Shown here: positions 40,251 to 48,159 of the stretch, in pieces
How positions within the stretch are numbered: position 1 is the stretch's first letter
Layout: each line of letters opens with the position of its first letter
Source of the DNA: G051903925 sp051903925
Lineage (GTDB): Bacteria > Pseudomonadota > Alphaproteobacteria > Zavarziniales > Zavarziniaceae
Length of the DNA: 64,000 bases
Assembly: GCF_051903925.1 (NCBI RefSeq)
Contig: NZ_CP173678.1
Coordinates: forward strand, 2,170,001 to 2,234,000
Direction of reading: 5' to 3'
Translations under genes and position numbers: made by a program
The notes under the pieces: generated by a model
The model's database searches: none
What the model was told of the DNA's origin: nothing
The model's input: the letters and a program-made list of their open reading frames with translations, nothing else

Positions 40251-41864
40251 ATGAAGCACGTCTCAAAGGGCATGATCCTGGCGACGATGGCCCTGACCAT
40301 CGCCATGACCTGCCTGCTCGCGATCATCTGGGAGTTCCTGGTCAAGGTCCCCGTGTTCGAGACACTGGGCCTGGGGCAGGTCGCGCGCAGCCTGGGCGAG
40401 CGCTGGGAGTACGTGCTGACCGCGACGGGCTTTGCCTCCCTGGCGCTCGTCGTCTCGCTGGTCCTGCTGCTCGACCTGATCCGCGACCTGCGCCGCACCT
40501 ATGACGATCTGTCGGATGCCCAGCAGCGGGCCGAGGCGCTGGCCCGGCACGATGCGCTGACCGGCCTGCCTAATCGCCGCGTCCTGTCCGACCAGCTGGA
40601 CAAGGTGATCCAGCGCGTGCGCCGGGGCGAGACGAGCTGTGCCGTCCTGGTGATCGACCTGGACCGGTTCAAGCCGGTCAACGACGTCCACGGCCATGTC
40701 ATGGGGGACAGGGTCCTGTGCATCCTGGCCGACCGCATGCGCATCTGCGCCCGCCGGTCAGAGACGCTGGCCCGCCTGGGCGGGGACGAGTTCGCCGGCA
40801 TCATCGAGTTCGATTCGGACCTGTCGGCGCCCATGCGCTATGCCCAGCGCATGATCCGCGAAATCGCCAAGCCGATCCGCATCGACGACCTGGAGTTCGA
40901 ACTGGGCGCCACGATCGGGGTGGCGGTGTGTCCGACCGATGCAGTCGATGCCGACACCCTGCTGAGGTCTGCCGACCTGGCGATGTACAAGGCCAAGCGT
41001 GAGGAAAAGGGCACGATCCGTTTCTTCGAGCAGAGCATGGACGCCGACCTGCGCACCCGTGTCGCGGTCGAGGCGGACCTGCGCCGGGCGATCGCCAATG
41101 GCGAGATCCAGCCGCACTACCAGCCGCTGGTGTCCCTGCGCGACCAGCGCCTGATCGGATTCGAGGTCCTGGCCCGCTGGTACCACCCGGAAAAGGGCAT
41201 CATCTCGCCAGCCGTGTTCATCCCGGTGGCCGAGGATGCGGGCCTGATCTCCGAGATGAGCTACGGCGTCCTGCAACGGGCCTGCGAGGAGGCGCTCCGC
41301 TGGCCGGACGACCTGACGATCGCCATCAACATCTCGCCCAACCAGCTGAAGGACCGGCGCCTGACCGAGCGGATCCGCACGATCATGATGGTGACGGGCT
41401 TTCCCCTGGACCGCCTGGAGATCGAGATCACCGAGAATGCGCTGATCGGCGACCACGAGATGGCCAAGCAGGCGCTGGACTCCCTGCGTGCGCTGGGCAT
41501 CCGCATCGCCCTCGACGATTTCGGCACGGGCTATTCCAGCCTGGGCCATCTGCGCGAGTTCGGCTTCGACAAGGTCAAGATCGACCGGTCGTTCATCGAG
41601 TCGATGACCCAGTCGTCGGACAGCGCCAAGATTGTCAGCGCCATCGTCAACCTGTGCCTGAGCCTGGGCCTCAGCACCACGGCCGAGGGGATCGAGAACC
41701 CGGGCGTGATCGACACCCTGATCGACCTGGGCTGCGACTGCGGCCAGGGCTACCTGTTCGGCCGACCCATGCCGGCGCACGAGATCGAGGCCCGCCTGAA
41801 CCAGCATCGGCAGTCCCTGCTCTTCCCCGACGACGCCACCGCGCCGGCCTTTCCCGCCGCCTGA
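40251..41864 (+). CDS. Membrane GGDEF-EAL cyclic di-GMP protein
   Basis: 537 residues. Two membrane segments (about 8-31 and 55-76) precede a GGDEF domain (about 95-260) with an intact RLGGDEF (175-181) and an EAL domain (about 275-525). The signature is EVL (305-307); NISPNQL, EITENAL, DDFGTGYSS, KIDRSF and AEGIEN are all kept, so phosphodiesterase activity is likely. The usual RxxD inhibitory site before GGDEF is absent (RSET). Both synthesis and breakdown of cyclic di-GMP are possible. Confidence 0.93.
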   Translation: MKHVSKGMILATMALTIAMTCLLAIIWEFLVKVPVFETLGLGQVARSLGERWEYVLTATGFASLALVVSLVLLLDLIRDLRRTYDDLSDAQQRAEALARHDALTGLPNRRVLSDQLDKVIQRVRRGETSCAVLVIDLDRFKPVNDVHGHVMGDRVLCILADRMRICARRSETLARLGGDEFAGIIEFDSDLSAPMRYAQRMIREIAKPIRIDDLEFELGATIGVAVCPTDAVDADTLLRSADLAMYKAKREEKGTIRFFEQSMDADLRTRVAVEADLRRAIANGEIQPHYQPLVSLRDQRLIGFEVLARWYHPEKGIISPAVFIPVAEDAGLISEMSYGVLQRACEEALRWPDDLTIAINISPNQLKDRRLTERIRTIMMVTGFPLDRLEIEITENALIGDHEMAKQALDSLRALGIRIALDDFGTGYSSLGHLREFGFDKVKIDRSFIESMTQSSDSAKIVSAIVNLCLSLGLSTTAEGIENPGVIDTLIDLGCDCGQGYLFGRPMPAHEIEARLNQHRQSLLFPDDATAPAFPAA

Positions 41865-41886
41865 CGCACGCTGCCCGCAGCCCGTG

Positions 41887-41902
41887 GGCGCGTCGACGCG
41901 CC
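41887..41902. terminator. 16-bp palindrome at convergent junction
   Basis: GGCGCGTCGACGCGCC is a perfect palindrome in the 38-nt gap between the converging GGDEF-EAL and LysE genes. It has no T run; a bidirectional termination role is only suggested. Confidence 0.3.
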
Positions 41903-42535
41903 TCAGGCCAGGCCGAACTGTGCCAGCGCCTCCCATGCCAGGGTCAGGCCCAGCGTCGTCATCACCGCCGCGATGACCAAATCCAGGACGCGCCAGGCCG
42001 CCGGCCGGCGGAACACCGGCGCCAGCACGCGCGCGCCGTAGCCCAGGCCCGTGAACCACAGGACGGATGCCGTCATCGCCCCGCCCGCGAACCAGGCCCG
42101 CTCCGGCCAGGGATGGCGGGCCGAGATGCTGCCCAGCAGCACCACCGTATCCAGGTAGACATGCGGGTTCAGCAGCGTCACGCCTGCGACTACGGCCAGG
42201 TCGCGGGCCAGGGGTTGCGGCGGCGCGTCGGTCGGCAGCAGGGCCTGCGGTCGGGCCGCGCGCTTCAGCGCCAGCGCACCATAGGCCAGCAGGAAGGCCG
42301 CCCCGCCGGCGCTGATCGCCCCCATCAGCCCGGGTGCCGCCTGGACCAGCGTGCCCAGGCCAAGGACGCCCGCCAGGATCAGCAGGGCATCGCTGGTGGC
42401 GCAGAACGCGACCAACGGCCCGACATGGCGGCGCATCAGACCCTGCCGCAGGATGAAGGCATTCTGGGCGCCGATCGCGACGATCAGGCCCAGGCCCAGG
42501 GCGAAGCCCTCGCCCGCTGCCGTCACCGCCATCAT
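41903..42535 (-). CDS. LysE/ArgO family amino-acid exporter
   Basis: 210 residues with five to six membrane segments; GLGLIVAIGAQNAFILRQG at the N terminus and VTLLNPHVYLDTVVLLG in the middle are the LysE/ArgO signatures. These carriers export basic amino acids such as arginine or lysine. ATG 42535 or the adjacent ATG 42532 may start it. Its frame continues far upstream as a shadow of the AsmA gene. It follows that gene by 22 nt on the same strand. Confidence 0.9.
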   Translation of the reverse strand: MMAVTAAGEGFALGLGLIVAIGAQNAFILRQGLMRRHVGPLVAFCATSDALLILAGVLGLGTLVQAAPGLMGAISAGGAAFLLAYGALALKRAARPQALLPTDAPPQPLARDLAVVAGVTLLNPHVYLDTVVLLGSISARHPWPERAWFAGGAMTASVLWFTGLGYGARVLAPVFRRPAAWRVLDLVIAAVMTTLGLTLAWEALAQFGLA

Positions 42536-42557
42536 CCGGATGTCCGCCCCGTCCGCC

Positions 42558-45500
42558 TCAATTGCCGAACAGATTGTCGAGGCCGGGCAGCCCGCCGGGC
42601 AGGGGATTGGGTGCCGTACGGCGCTGTCCCTGTCCTCCGCCTGAAGGCGCCGTGACGCCCGGGATCTGGAGGCCGGGTACGCCCGGCAGGATCTGGCCGG
42701 GCAGGTCGTCCAGGGCCGGCACCTGGGGCAGGCGACCACCCAGGCCCAGTTCCACCGCCTTCTGCGCCAGCCAGGATTCGAGCTGCTGGGTGCGCACCGT
42801 GTGGCCGGGCGCATCGAGCGGGCCACCCAGGTCGACCGCGACGCGCGGCGCCTCGGGATGGGCGCTCAGGCCGGCGTCCAGGGTGACGGCGATGGTCCAG
42901 GCAGGCAGGTTGATGGCGCCCGAGGCATTCGCGCTGACGGCCGGGATGTCGGCGGCGAAGCTTGTGATCGTGGCGATACCCTTCTCGATCCCGAAGGTCA
43001 TGCGGATCGAGCGATACGGCGTCTGGCCGGACGAAGTCGCGGTGGCCACCATGGCAACCAGGTTCGGCACCTGCCTCAGGTCGTCCAGCTGCTGGCTGAG
43101 GCGCGGCAGGTCGGCCCCGCGGATGGCGCCGTTGGCGGCGGTCGCCTCCGCCGTTCCGGCCAGGGTGGAGACCAGGTCGAAGGGGCTCTGCCCGGCGGCG
43201 CGGACGCTGGTCCGGGCGTCCAGCGTGCCCGTCAGCTGTGCCCCCGCGCCCTGGATCTGCTCCAGGCTGGCGCCCGCAATCTGGGCTTCCAGCGCCATGG
43301 TGGGCGGGGACGGGCCAAGGTCGACTTGGCCCGCCGCGGTCACCTGGCCGCCATAGAGGCCGGCCCGGACATTGCTGAGCGCCACCTGTGCGCCATTGCC
43401 CGAGAGCTGAAGGCTGGGCTGCGCCAGGGTGAGGCCGTTGAGGTCGATGCGCTCCACCGCCAGCTTCAGCTGAAGGTCGATGGCGCGCAGCACCTCCAGC
43501 GGCAGGGGCTCGCGCGACCAGCGCTCGGCGCTGCGGATGCCCTGGGCGCGGGGTGTTCCAGCAGCCGGGGCGCTGCCGCGCAGGTCGATGGGGCCGGCCT
43601 TCAGCTCGGCCTCGACCCGGGGACGGGATCCGCCGGTATCGACCCGCGCCGTCCCGCCCAGGGTGAAGGTGCCCATCTGGGCGGCCATGCCGTCCAGGAT
43701 GAAGACGTTTGGGCCGCTGGTCAGGCGGGCGTCGAACGACAACGCGCCTGGCGCCGGCGGCTGGCCGCCGACCAGGGCAAAGAGCGGGGCCGCGTCCGCG
43801 GCATAGACCTTGATCGCGATGTCGGGCCGCATGGCCAGGGGCAGGCCGCTCACCTTGCCCGCGATCGAGAACTCGGCACCCGCCGTGCGGATCTCACCCT
43901 TCGCGTCCAGGGCCGGGAGCGATCCGGCCAGATCCAGGCGCGCGGAGACTGGGCTGTCGGCGGTGCCGGCCAGGTTGGCGCCCAGGTCGGCCGCCAGCTT
44001 GCGCACGCTGGGATTGGCCAGGTCGACCTTCAGGTCCAGCGTCGGCTGCGCCGTGGCCAGGCCGGTCACCGTGCCGGATGCGGCGACGCGCGCACCCGCC
44101 GCGTCGGCTGCCGCAAGGCGTCCCAGGCGCAGCGTGTCGCTTTCGAGCGTCGCCGCGATGTCCAGGCCGTTGACGCTGACGCCGCGCGCCGCGAACTGGC
44201 CGGCCTTCAACGTCAGGTCCAGGTCGAAGGGCAGCTGCGGCACGCCGCCCGGGGTGCCGCCGGCGTCGGGCGGCGCGACCGCACCCGAGGCGCGGGCGCC
44301 CATGTAGGCATCGAGGTTCAGGCTGTCGAGTGCCAGGTCCAGGCCCAGCTTGGCGCGGCCGCCCGCCGTCCCCGGGATCAGCGCGACATTGCCCTGGATG
44401 CGGCTGGCATCCACCTTCAGGTCCGCCTGGCTGAGGTCGACGCGGCCGTTGTTGACGCCCAGCCGGCCAGTCAGCTCGACCTTCGTCAGGCGGTCGGCGG
44501 GCACGGCCGAGGTGTCGATCCCGGCCCAGGCGGCCAGGCCCCGGAAATTGTCGGAGGCCAGGTCCACCGTCCCGGCGAAGCGGCCGTCCGCCTCGACCGC
44601 GCCGGCCAGAGCAAGGTCGGTCCCGCCCGGCAGCCGGGCGCCGGCGGCGTTGAGGGTCAGCCGGCCATCGGCCAGCGCCGCATTGAGCTGCGCCTGCTGG
44701 ATCACACCGTTGCGGAAGGCGATGGCGTCGACCGCCAGCTCGATCTGCGCGGCGATCCCGCCGGGCAGCACCATTGCTGCCGTGGGGGTTGCCGGATCCG
44801 TGGCGGCGGCGGTTCCGCTGCCGGTGCCGGCGGCCGACAGGATGCGGTCCAGGTCCAGGCGCGGCGCCTTCAGCGCGACGGTCACCTCGACCGGGTCGCC
44901 CTGGACGACTTCGATCCGGCCGGTCAGGCCATTGTCGCCCAGGCGGCCGACCAGGTCGGACAGCACGGCGCGTGCTGGCGTCAGGTCCAGCCGGCCGTCG
45001 ATCTGAAGGGGTGCGGCCAGGATGGGCGGGCTGCTGCCGGTCAGGGGGGCGAGCGCCTTGGCCAGGTTGGTGCTGCTGATCGCGATGGAGCCGTTGGCGC
45101 CGGTGCTGCCGGCGGTGCCGTCAAAGCGCAGCGCCGCGGCACCGGGACCCAGGTCCAGCGCCACCATGGCGGTCGTCTGGGCGTTGCCGGCCAGGGCCCC
45201 CAACGCCAGGGTGAAGCCCAGCGTCTGGCCCCGCGCGACCAGGGTGCCCTGGGCCTTGAACGGACCGCGCAGCGTGTCGGCGCTCATCGTCGCCTGGATC
45301 TGCTCGGCGCGTTCGACGCTGCCGGACGCACCATCGCGCCAGATCGCCGTGCCGCCGGTGATCTTCAGCTCGGATACCCGCAGTTCCTGCGGGCCATCGC
45401 TGGTGGCGGCGGGGTCGGCGGGGCGCGGCGTCATCGTCCAGTTGACGGCGCCGGTCGGGCTACGCTCCAGGGCGATCACCGGCTCGACCAGCTCGACCTC

Positions 45501-45812
45501 CTGGATGTCGATGCGGCCCGACAGCAGGGGCAGCGGCGACAGCGTGACGCGCAGCTGCTTCAGCGTCACGAAGTCGCCCTCCGGCCCACCGGCCGGATTG
45601 GCCAGGCGCACCGTCTGGGCGGTGAAGTGGGGGCGCGGCAGGATGGCGAAGTCGATCGGGCCGTCCAGCGCCAGGCTGCGGCCGGTAGCCTGCTCCACCG
45701 CGTCCACGATCATGGGCTTGCGGGCCTCAAGGTCGATCAGCGCCGGGGCCACCAGCGCAGCACCCAGCAGGGTCACCAGCAGCGCCGCCAGGCCGATCAG
45801 GATCCACCGCAT
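42558..45812 (-). CDS. AsmA family envelope protein
   Basis: 1084 residues. One N-terminal membrane helix (about 3-25) is followed by the AsmA N-terminal domain (RSLALDGPIDFAILPRPHF) and long runs of beta-strand-rich repeats, ending with AsmA-like C-terminal sequence and a Pro/Gly-rich tail. AsmA-like proteins form extended bridges across the periplasm that are thought to move lipids to the outer membrane. ATG 45812 starts directly at the anchor. It is divergent from the DUF4169 gene. Confidence 0.9.
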   Translation of the reverse strand: MRWILIGLAALLVTLLGAALVAPALIDLEARKPMIVDAVEQATGRSLALDGPIDFAILPRPHFTAQTVRLANPAGGPEGDFVTLKQLRVTLSPLPLLSGRIDIQEVELVEPVIALERSPTGAVNWTMTPRPADPAATSDGPQELRVSELKITGGTAIWRDGASGSVERAEQIQATMSADTLRGPFKAQGTLVARGQTLGFTLALGALAGNAQTTAMVALDLGPGAAALRFDGTAGSTGANGSIAISSTNLAKALAPLTGSSPPILAAPLQIDGRLDLTPARAVLSDLVGRLGDNGLTGRIEVVQGDPVEVTVALKAPRLDLDRILSAAGTGSGTAAATDPATPTAAMVLPGGIAAQIELAVDAIAFRNGVIQQAQLNAALADGRLTLNAAGARLPGGTDLALAGAVEADGRFAGTVDLASDNFRGLAAWAGIDTSAVPADRLTKVELTGRLGVNNGRVDLSQADLKVDASRIQGNVALIPGTAGGRAKLGLDLALDSLNLDAYMGARASGAVAPPDAGGTPGGVPQLPFDLDLTLKAGQFAARGVSVNGLDIAATLESDTLRLGRLAAADAAGARVAASGTVTGLATAQPTLDLKVDLANPSVRKLAADLGANLAGTADSPVSARLDLAGSLPALDAKGEIRTAGAEFSIAGKVSGLPLAMRPDIAIKVYAADAAPLFALVGGQPPAPGALSFDARLTSGPNVFILDGMAAQMGTFTLGGTARVDTGGSRPRVEAELKAGPIDLRGSAPAAGTPRAQGIRSAERWSREPLPLEVLRAIDLQLKLAVERIDLNGLTLAQPSLQLSGNGAQVALSNVRAGLYGGQVTAAGQVDLGPSPPTMALEAQIAGASLEQIQGAGAQLTGTLDARTSVRAAGQSPFDLVSTLAGTAEATAANGAIRGADLPRLSQQLDDLRQVPNLVAMVATATSSGQTPYRSIRMTFGIEKGIATITSFAADIPAVSANASGAINLPAWTIAVTLDAGLSAHPEAPRVAVDLGGPLDAPGHTVRTQQLESWLAQKAVELGLGGRLPQVPALDDLPGQILPGVPGLQIPGVTAPSGGGQGQRRTAPNPLPGGLPGLDNLFGN

Positions 45813-45960
45813 CACCGTGAGCACTCCCAAGTCGAACTCAGGGCCAGCCCGGCCCCCGCCGACCCCCGCGCCGGCCCCGCCATCATGCAGATTCGAACGT
45901 GTCGGGGTAGCGTCGAGCCTGCTAGACTTGTCGCAGCATGGTCCGGCCGGATGGATTGGC

Positions 45961-46230
45961 ATGGGCGACGTCGTCAACCTGAACCAGTACCGCAAGCGGC
46001 GCGAGCGCGCGGAGCGTGGGCGCAAGGCGGCGGAGAATCGCGTCCGCTTTGGCCAGGACGCGGCGGAGCGTACCCGCAACGCCGCCGACCGCAGCCAGCG
46101 CGACAAGACCCTGGACGGCAAGAAGCTGGACAGTCCTGGCAAGGCCGAGGTGCGGCCGGGTGACGCTCGACCGGGGGACCTTCGACAGGGGGAGACCCCG
46201 GCCGACAAGGGCGACCCGTCGACCGATTGA
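45961..46230 (+). CDS. DUF4169 family protein
   Basis: 89 residues, highly charged. VVNLNQYRKRRERAE, AENRVRFG and LDGKKLD match the DUF4169 pattern, found only in alphaproteobacteria; the last 30 residues are a polar tail. Function is unknown; the composition suggests a small, partly disordered, possibly nucleic-acid-associated protein. It lies 148 bp from the divergent AsmA start. Confidence 0.85.
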   Translation: MGDVVNLNQYRKRRERAERGRKAAENRVRFGQDAAERTRNAADRSQRDKTLDGKKLDSPGKAEVRPGDARPGDLRQGETPADKGDPSTD

Positions 46231-46306
46231 GCGGTTGCGAACGGCTCGCCATTGCGTCATGGGTCAGGCGGGTCGTGCGTGCTGCGGCCGTTGAGGGAGT
46301 CTGTGC

Positions 46307-47728
46307 TTGATCATTCCCGTCATCCTGTCCGGCGGTTCGGGGACCCGTCTGTTCCCCATGTCGCGCAGCCTGATGCCGAAGCAGCTTCTGCCGCTGGTGT
46401 CGGAGCGGACGATGCTCCAGGAAACGGCGCTGCGCGTGCCGCCGGCGGCCGGCTTTGGCAACCCCATCGTGATCTGCAACGAGGATCACCGCTTCCTGAT
46501 CGCCGAGCAGCTGCGCGCCGTGGGCGTCACGCCGCAGGCGATCATGCTGGAGCCGGCGGCCCGCAACACCGCGCCGGCGGTTGCCGCGACCGCGCTGGTC
46601 GCCCTGCAGGGCGATCCCGACGCGCTGATCCTGGTGCTGGCCTCGGACCACCAGATCGCCCGGCCGGATGCCTTTCTCGAGGCGATCGGCGTCGCCGAAC
46701 GCGTTGCCCGGCAGAGCCGCATCGTCGTCTTTGGCATCACGCCGACCGCGCCCGAGACGGGCTACGGCTACATCGAGCAGGGTGCCGCGATCGAGGGCGG
46801 GGCCTTTGCCGTGGCGGCCTTTCGCGAAAAGCCGGACCTGGCCACGGCCGAGGCCTATGTCGCCGGTGGTCGCCATACCTGGAACAGCGGCATGTTCCTG
46901 GCGCCCGCGGCCCTGCTGCTGGACGAGCTGCGCCGGTTCGAGCCGGAGGTCGTGCGCGCGTGCGAGGATGCCGTGGCCGCGGGCGCGCGCGACCTGGACT
47001 TCCTGCGCCTGTCCCCGGCCTTTGCCGGCAGCCCATCGATCTCGCTCGACTATGCGGTGATGGAGCGGACGGACAAGGGCGCCGTGGTGCCGGCGGCCAT
47101 CGGCTGGAGCGATGTCGGCTCGTGGTCGGCCCTGTGGGAGCTGGGCGAGCGCGACGCCGACGGCAATGTCCTGGTGGGGGATGTGATCTCCCACAACAGC
47201 CGGGATACCTATGTCCGCACCAGCGGCCCCCTGGTGGCGACGCTGGGCCTGAAGGATGTGGTCGTCGTTGCCACCGGGGACGTGGTGCTGGTTGCCGACC
47301 GCGCCCAGGTCCAGGACGTGAAGGCGATCGTCGACCGCCTGAAGGCGCAAGGCCGGCCGGAGGCGACCAGCCATACGCGGGCCTATCGCCCCTGGGGCTG
47401 GTACGAGACGCTTGCCCTGGGCGACCGCTTCCAGGTCAAGCAGATCCTGGTGAAGCCGGGCGCCCGGCTCAGCCTGCAGATGCACTATCACCGTGCCGAG
47501 CACTGGGTCGTGGTCGAGGGCACGGGCCTGATCACGCGGGACAACCAGTCCGAACTGCTGCACGAGAACCAGTCGACCTATATCCCGCTGGGCGCCGTGC
47601 ACCGGCTGGAAAACCCGGGCAAGGTCCCCTTGCGCCTGATCGAGGTCCAGTCGGGATCGTACCTGGGCGAGGACGACATCGTCCGCCTGGACGACAATTA
47701 CGGCCGAGCGCCCAAGGCGGCGGAGTAA
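46307..47728 (+). CDS. manC: Mannose-1-phosphate guanylyltransferase / mannose-6-phosphate isomerase
   Basis: 473 residues, the bifunctional type II form. The N-terminal nucleotidyltransferase holds LSGGSGTRLFPMSR and FREKPD; the C-terminal cupin isomerase has PWGWYE, KPGARLSLQMHYHRAEHW. It makes GDP-mannose for capsule, exopolysaccharide or O-antigen. The only fitting start is TTG at 46307, with GAGGGAG about 8 nt upstream. No other polysaccharide gene is adjacent. Confidence 0.93.
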   Translation: MIIPVILSGGSGTRLFPMSRSLMPKQLLPLVSERTMLQETALRVPPAAGFGNPIVICNEDHRFLIAEQLRAVGVTPQAIMLEPAARNTAPAVAATALVALQGDPDALILVLASDHQIARPDAFLEAIGVAERVARQSRIVVFGITPTAPETGYGYIEQGAAIEGGAFAVAAFREKPDLATAEAYVAGGRHTWNSGMFLAPAALLLDELRRFEPEVVRACEDAVAAGARDLDFLRLSPAFAGSPSISLDYAVMERTDKGAVVPAAIGWSDVGSWSALWELGERDADGNVLVGDVISHNSRDTYVRTSGPLVATLGLKDVVVVATGDVVLVADRAQVQDVKAIVDRLKAQGRPEATSHTRAYRPWGWYETLALGDRFQVKQILVKPGARLSLQMHYHRAEHWVVVEGTGLITRDNQSELLHENQSTYIPLGAVHRLENPGKVPLRLIEVQSGSYLGEDDIVRLDDNYGRAPKAAE

Positions 47729-47748
47729 GGCGGCGGGCGCTGCGCGGA

Positions 47749-47860
47749 TGCTTCGAGACGCGGCCCTCCGGGCCGCCCCGCAGCATGACGCCGTTGATTT
47801 TATGGGACAATCCCCAACACTCGTCATCCTGAGGAGCGTCGCAGACGCGTCTCGAAGGAT
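47749..47860. repeat. Intergenic palindromic element
   Basis: CTTCGAGACGCG (47751-47762) and its exact complement CGCGTCTCGAAG (47846-47857) bound a segment with a further hairpin CGGCCC/GGGCCG (47761-47775) and a GTCATCCTGAGGA stretch. It resembles dispersed intergenic palindromes of alphaproteobacteria; only one copy was noticed here. It lies between manC and the end of the formate dehydrogenase operon. Confidence 0.6.
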
Positions 47861-47910
47861 GGTGGCGTTGTCCTCCCCGCGGTGATTGGATGGGGGCGCG
47901 TGAGCCCCCG

Positions 47911-48159
47911 CTACAACGCCAGCACCGCCGCCAGGGCGAGGGGGGAAAGCCCTGCGCCACCCGCCTCGGCATGCGCCAGGAGGGTGCGGCGCATGTGCGG
48001 GTCCCAGAACTTCTGCAGGTGCTCCGTCACGGCCAGGCGGCCGCGCGGTTCGGGGAACGTCTCGAAGAAGGCGGCGATCTGGTTGGCCATGTGCACCAGG
48101 CGCTGCACCTTCGGAGCGGTCGTGGCGGCGTCCGCCGCCTCATGCCGGATCGCACTCAT
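47911..48159 (-). CDS. fdsD: Formate dehydrogenase delta subunit
   Basis: 82 residues. LVHMANQIAAFFETFP and EHLQKFWDPHMR are the FdsD signature. In NAD-dependent molybdenum formate dehydrogenases FdsD is needed for a stable, active complex though it carries no cofactor. Its ATG overlaps the fdsA stop (ATGA). In most operons fdsC lies between fdsA and fdsD; here it does not. Confidence 0.92.
   Translation of the reverse strand: MSAIRHEAADAATTAPKVQRLVHMANQIAAFFETFPEPRGRLAVTEHLQKFWDPHMRRTLLAHAEAGGAGLSPLALAAVLAL

Noticed and set aside
41155..41175. EVL instead of EAL taken as loss of phosphodiesterase activity
   Set aside because: EVL variants are common in active enzymes and all other catalytic motifs are kept.
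42801..46163. A 1120-codon + strand frame opposite the AsmA gene
   Set aside because: Antisense shadow; the - strand encodes a clear AsmA protein.
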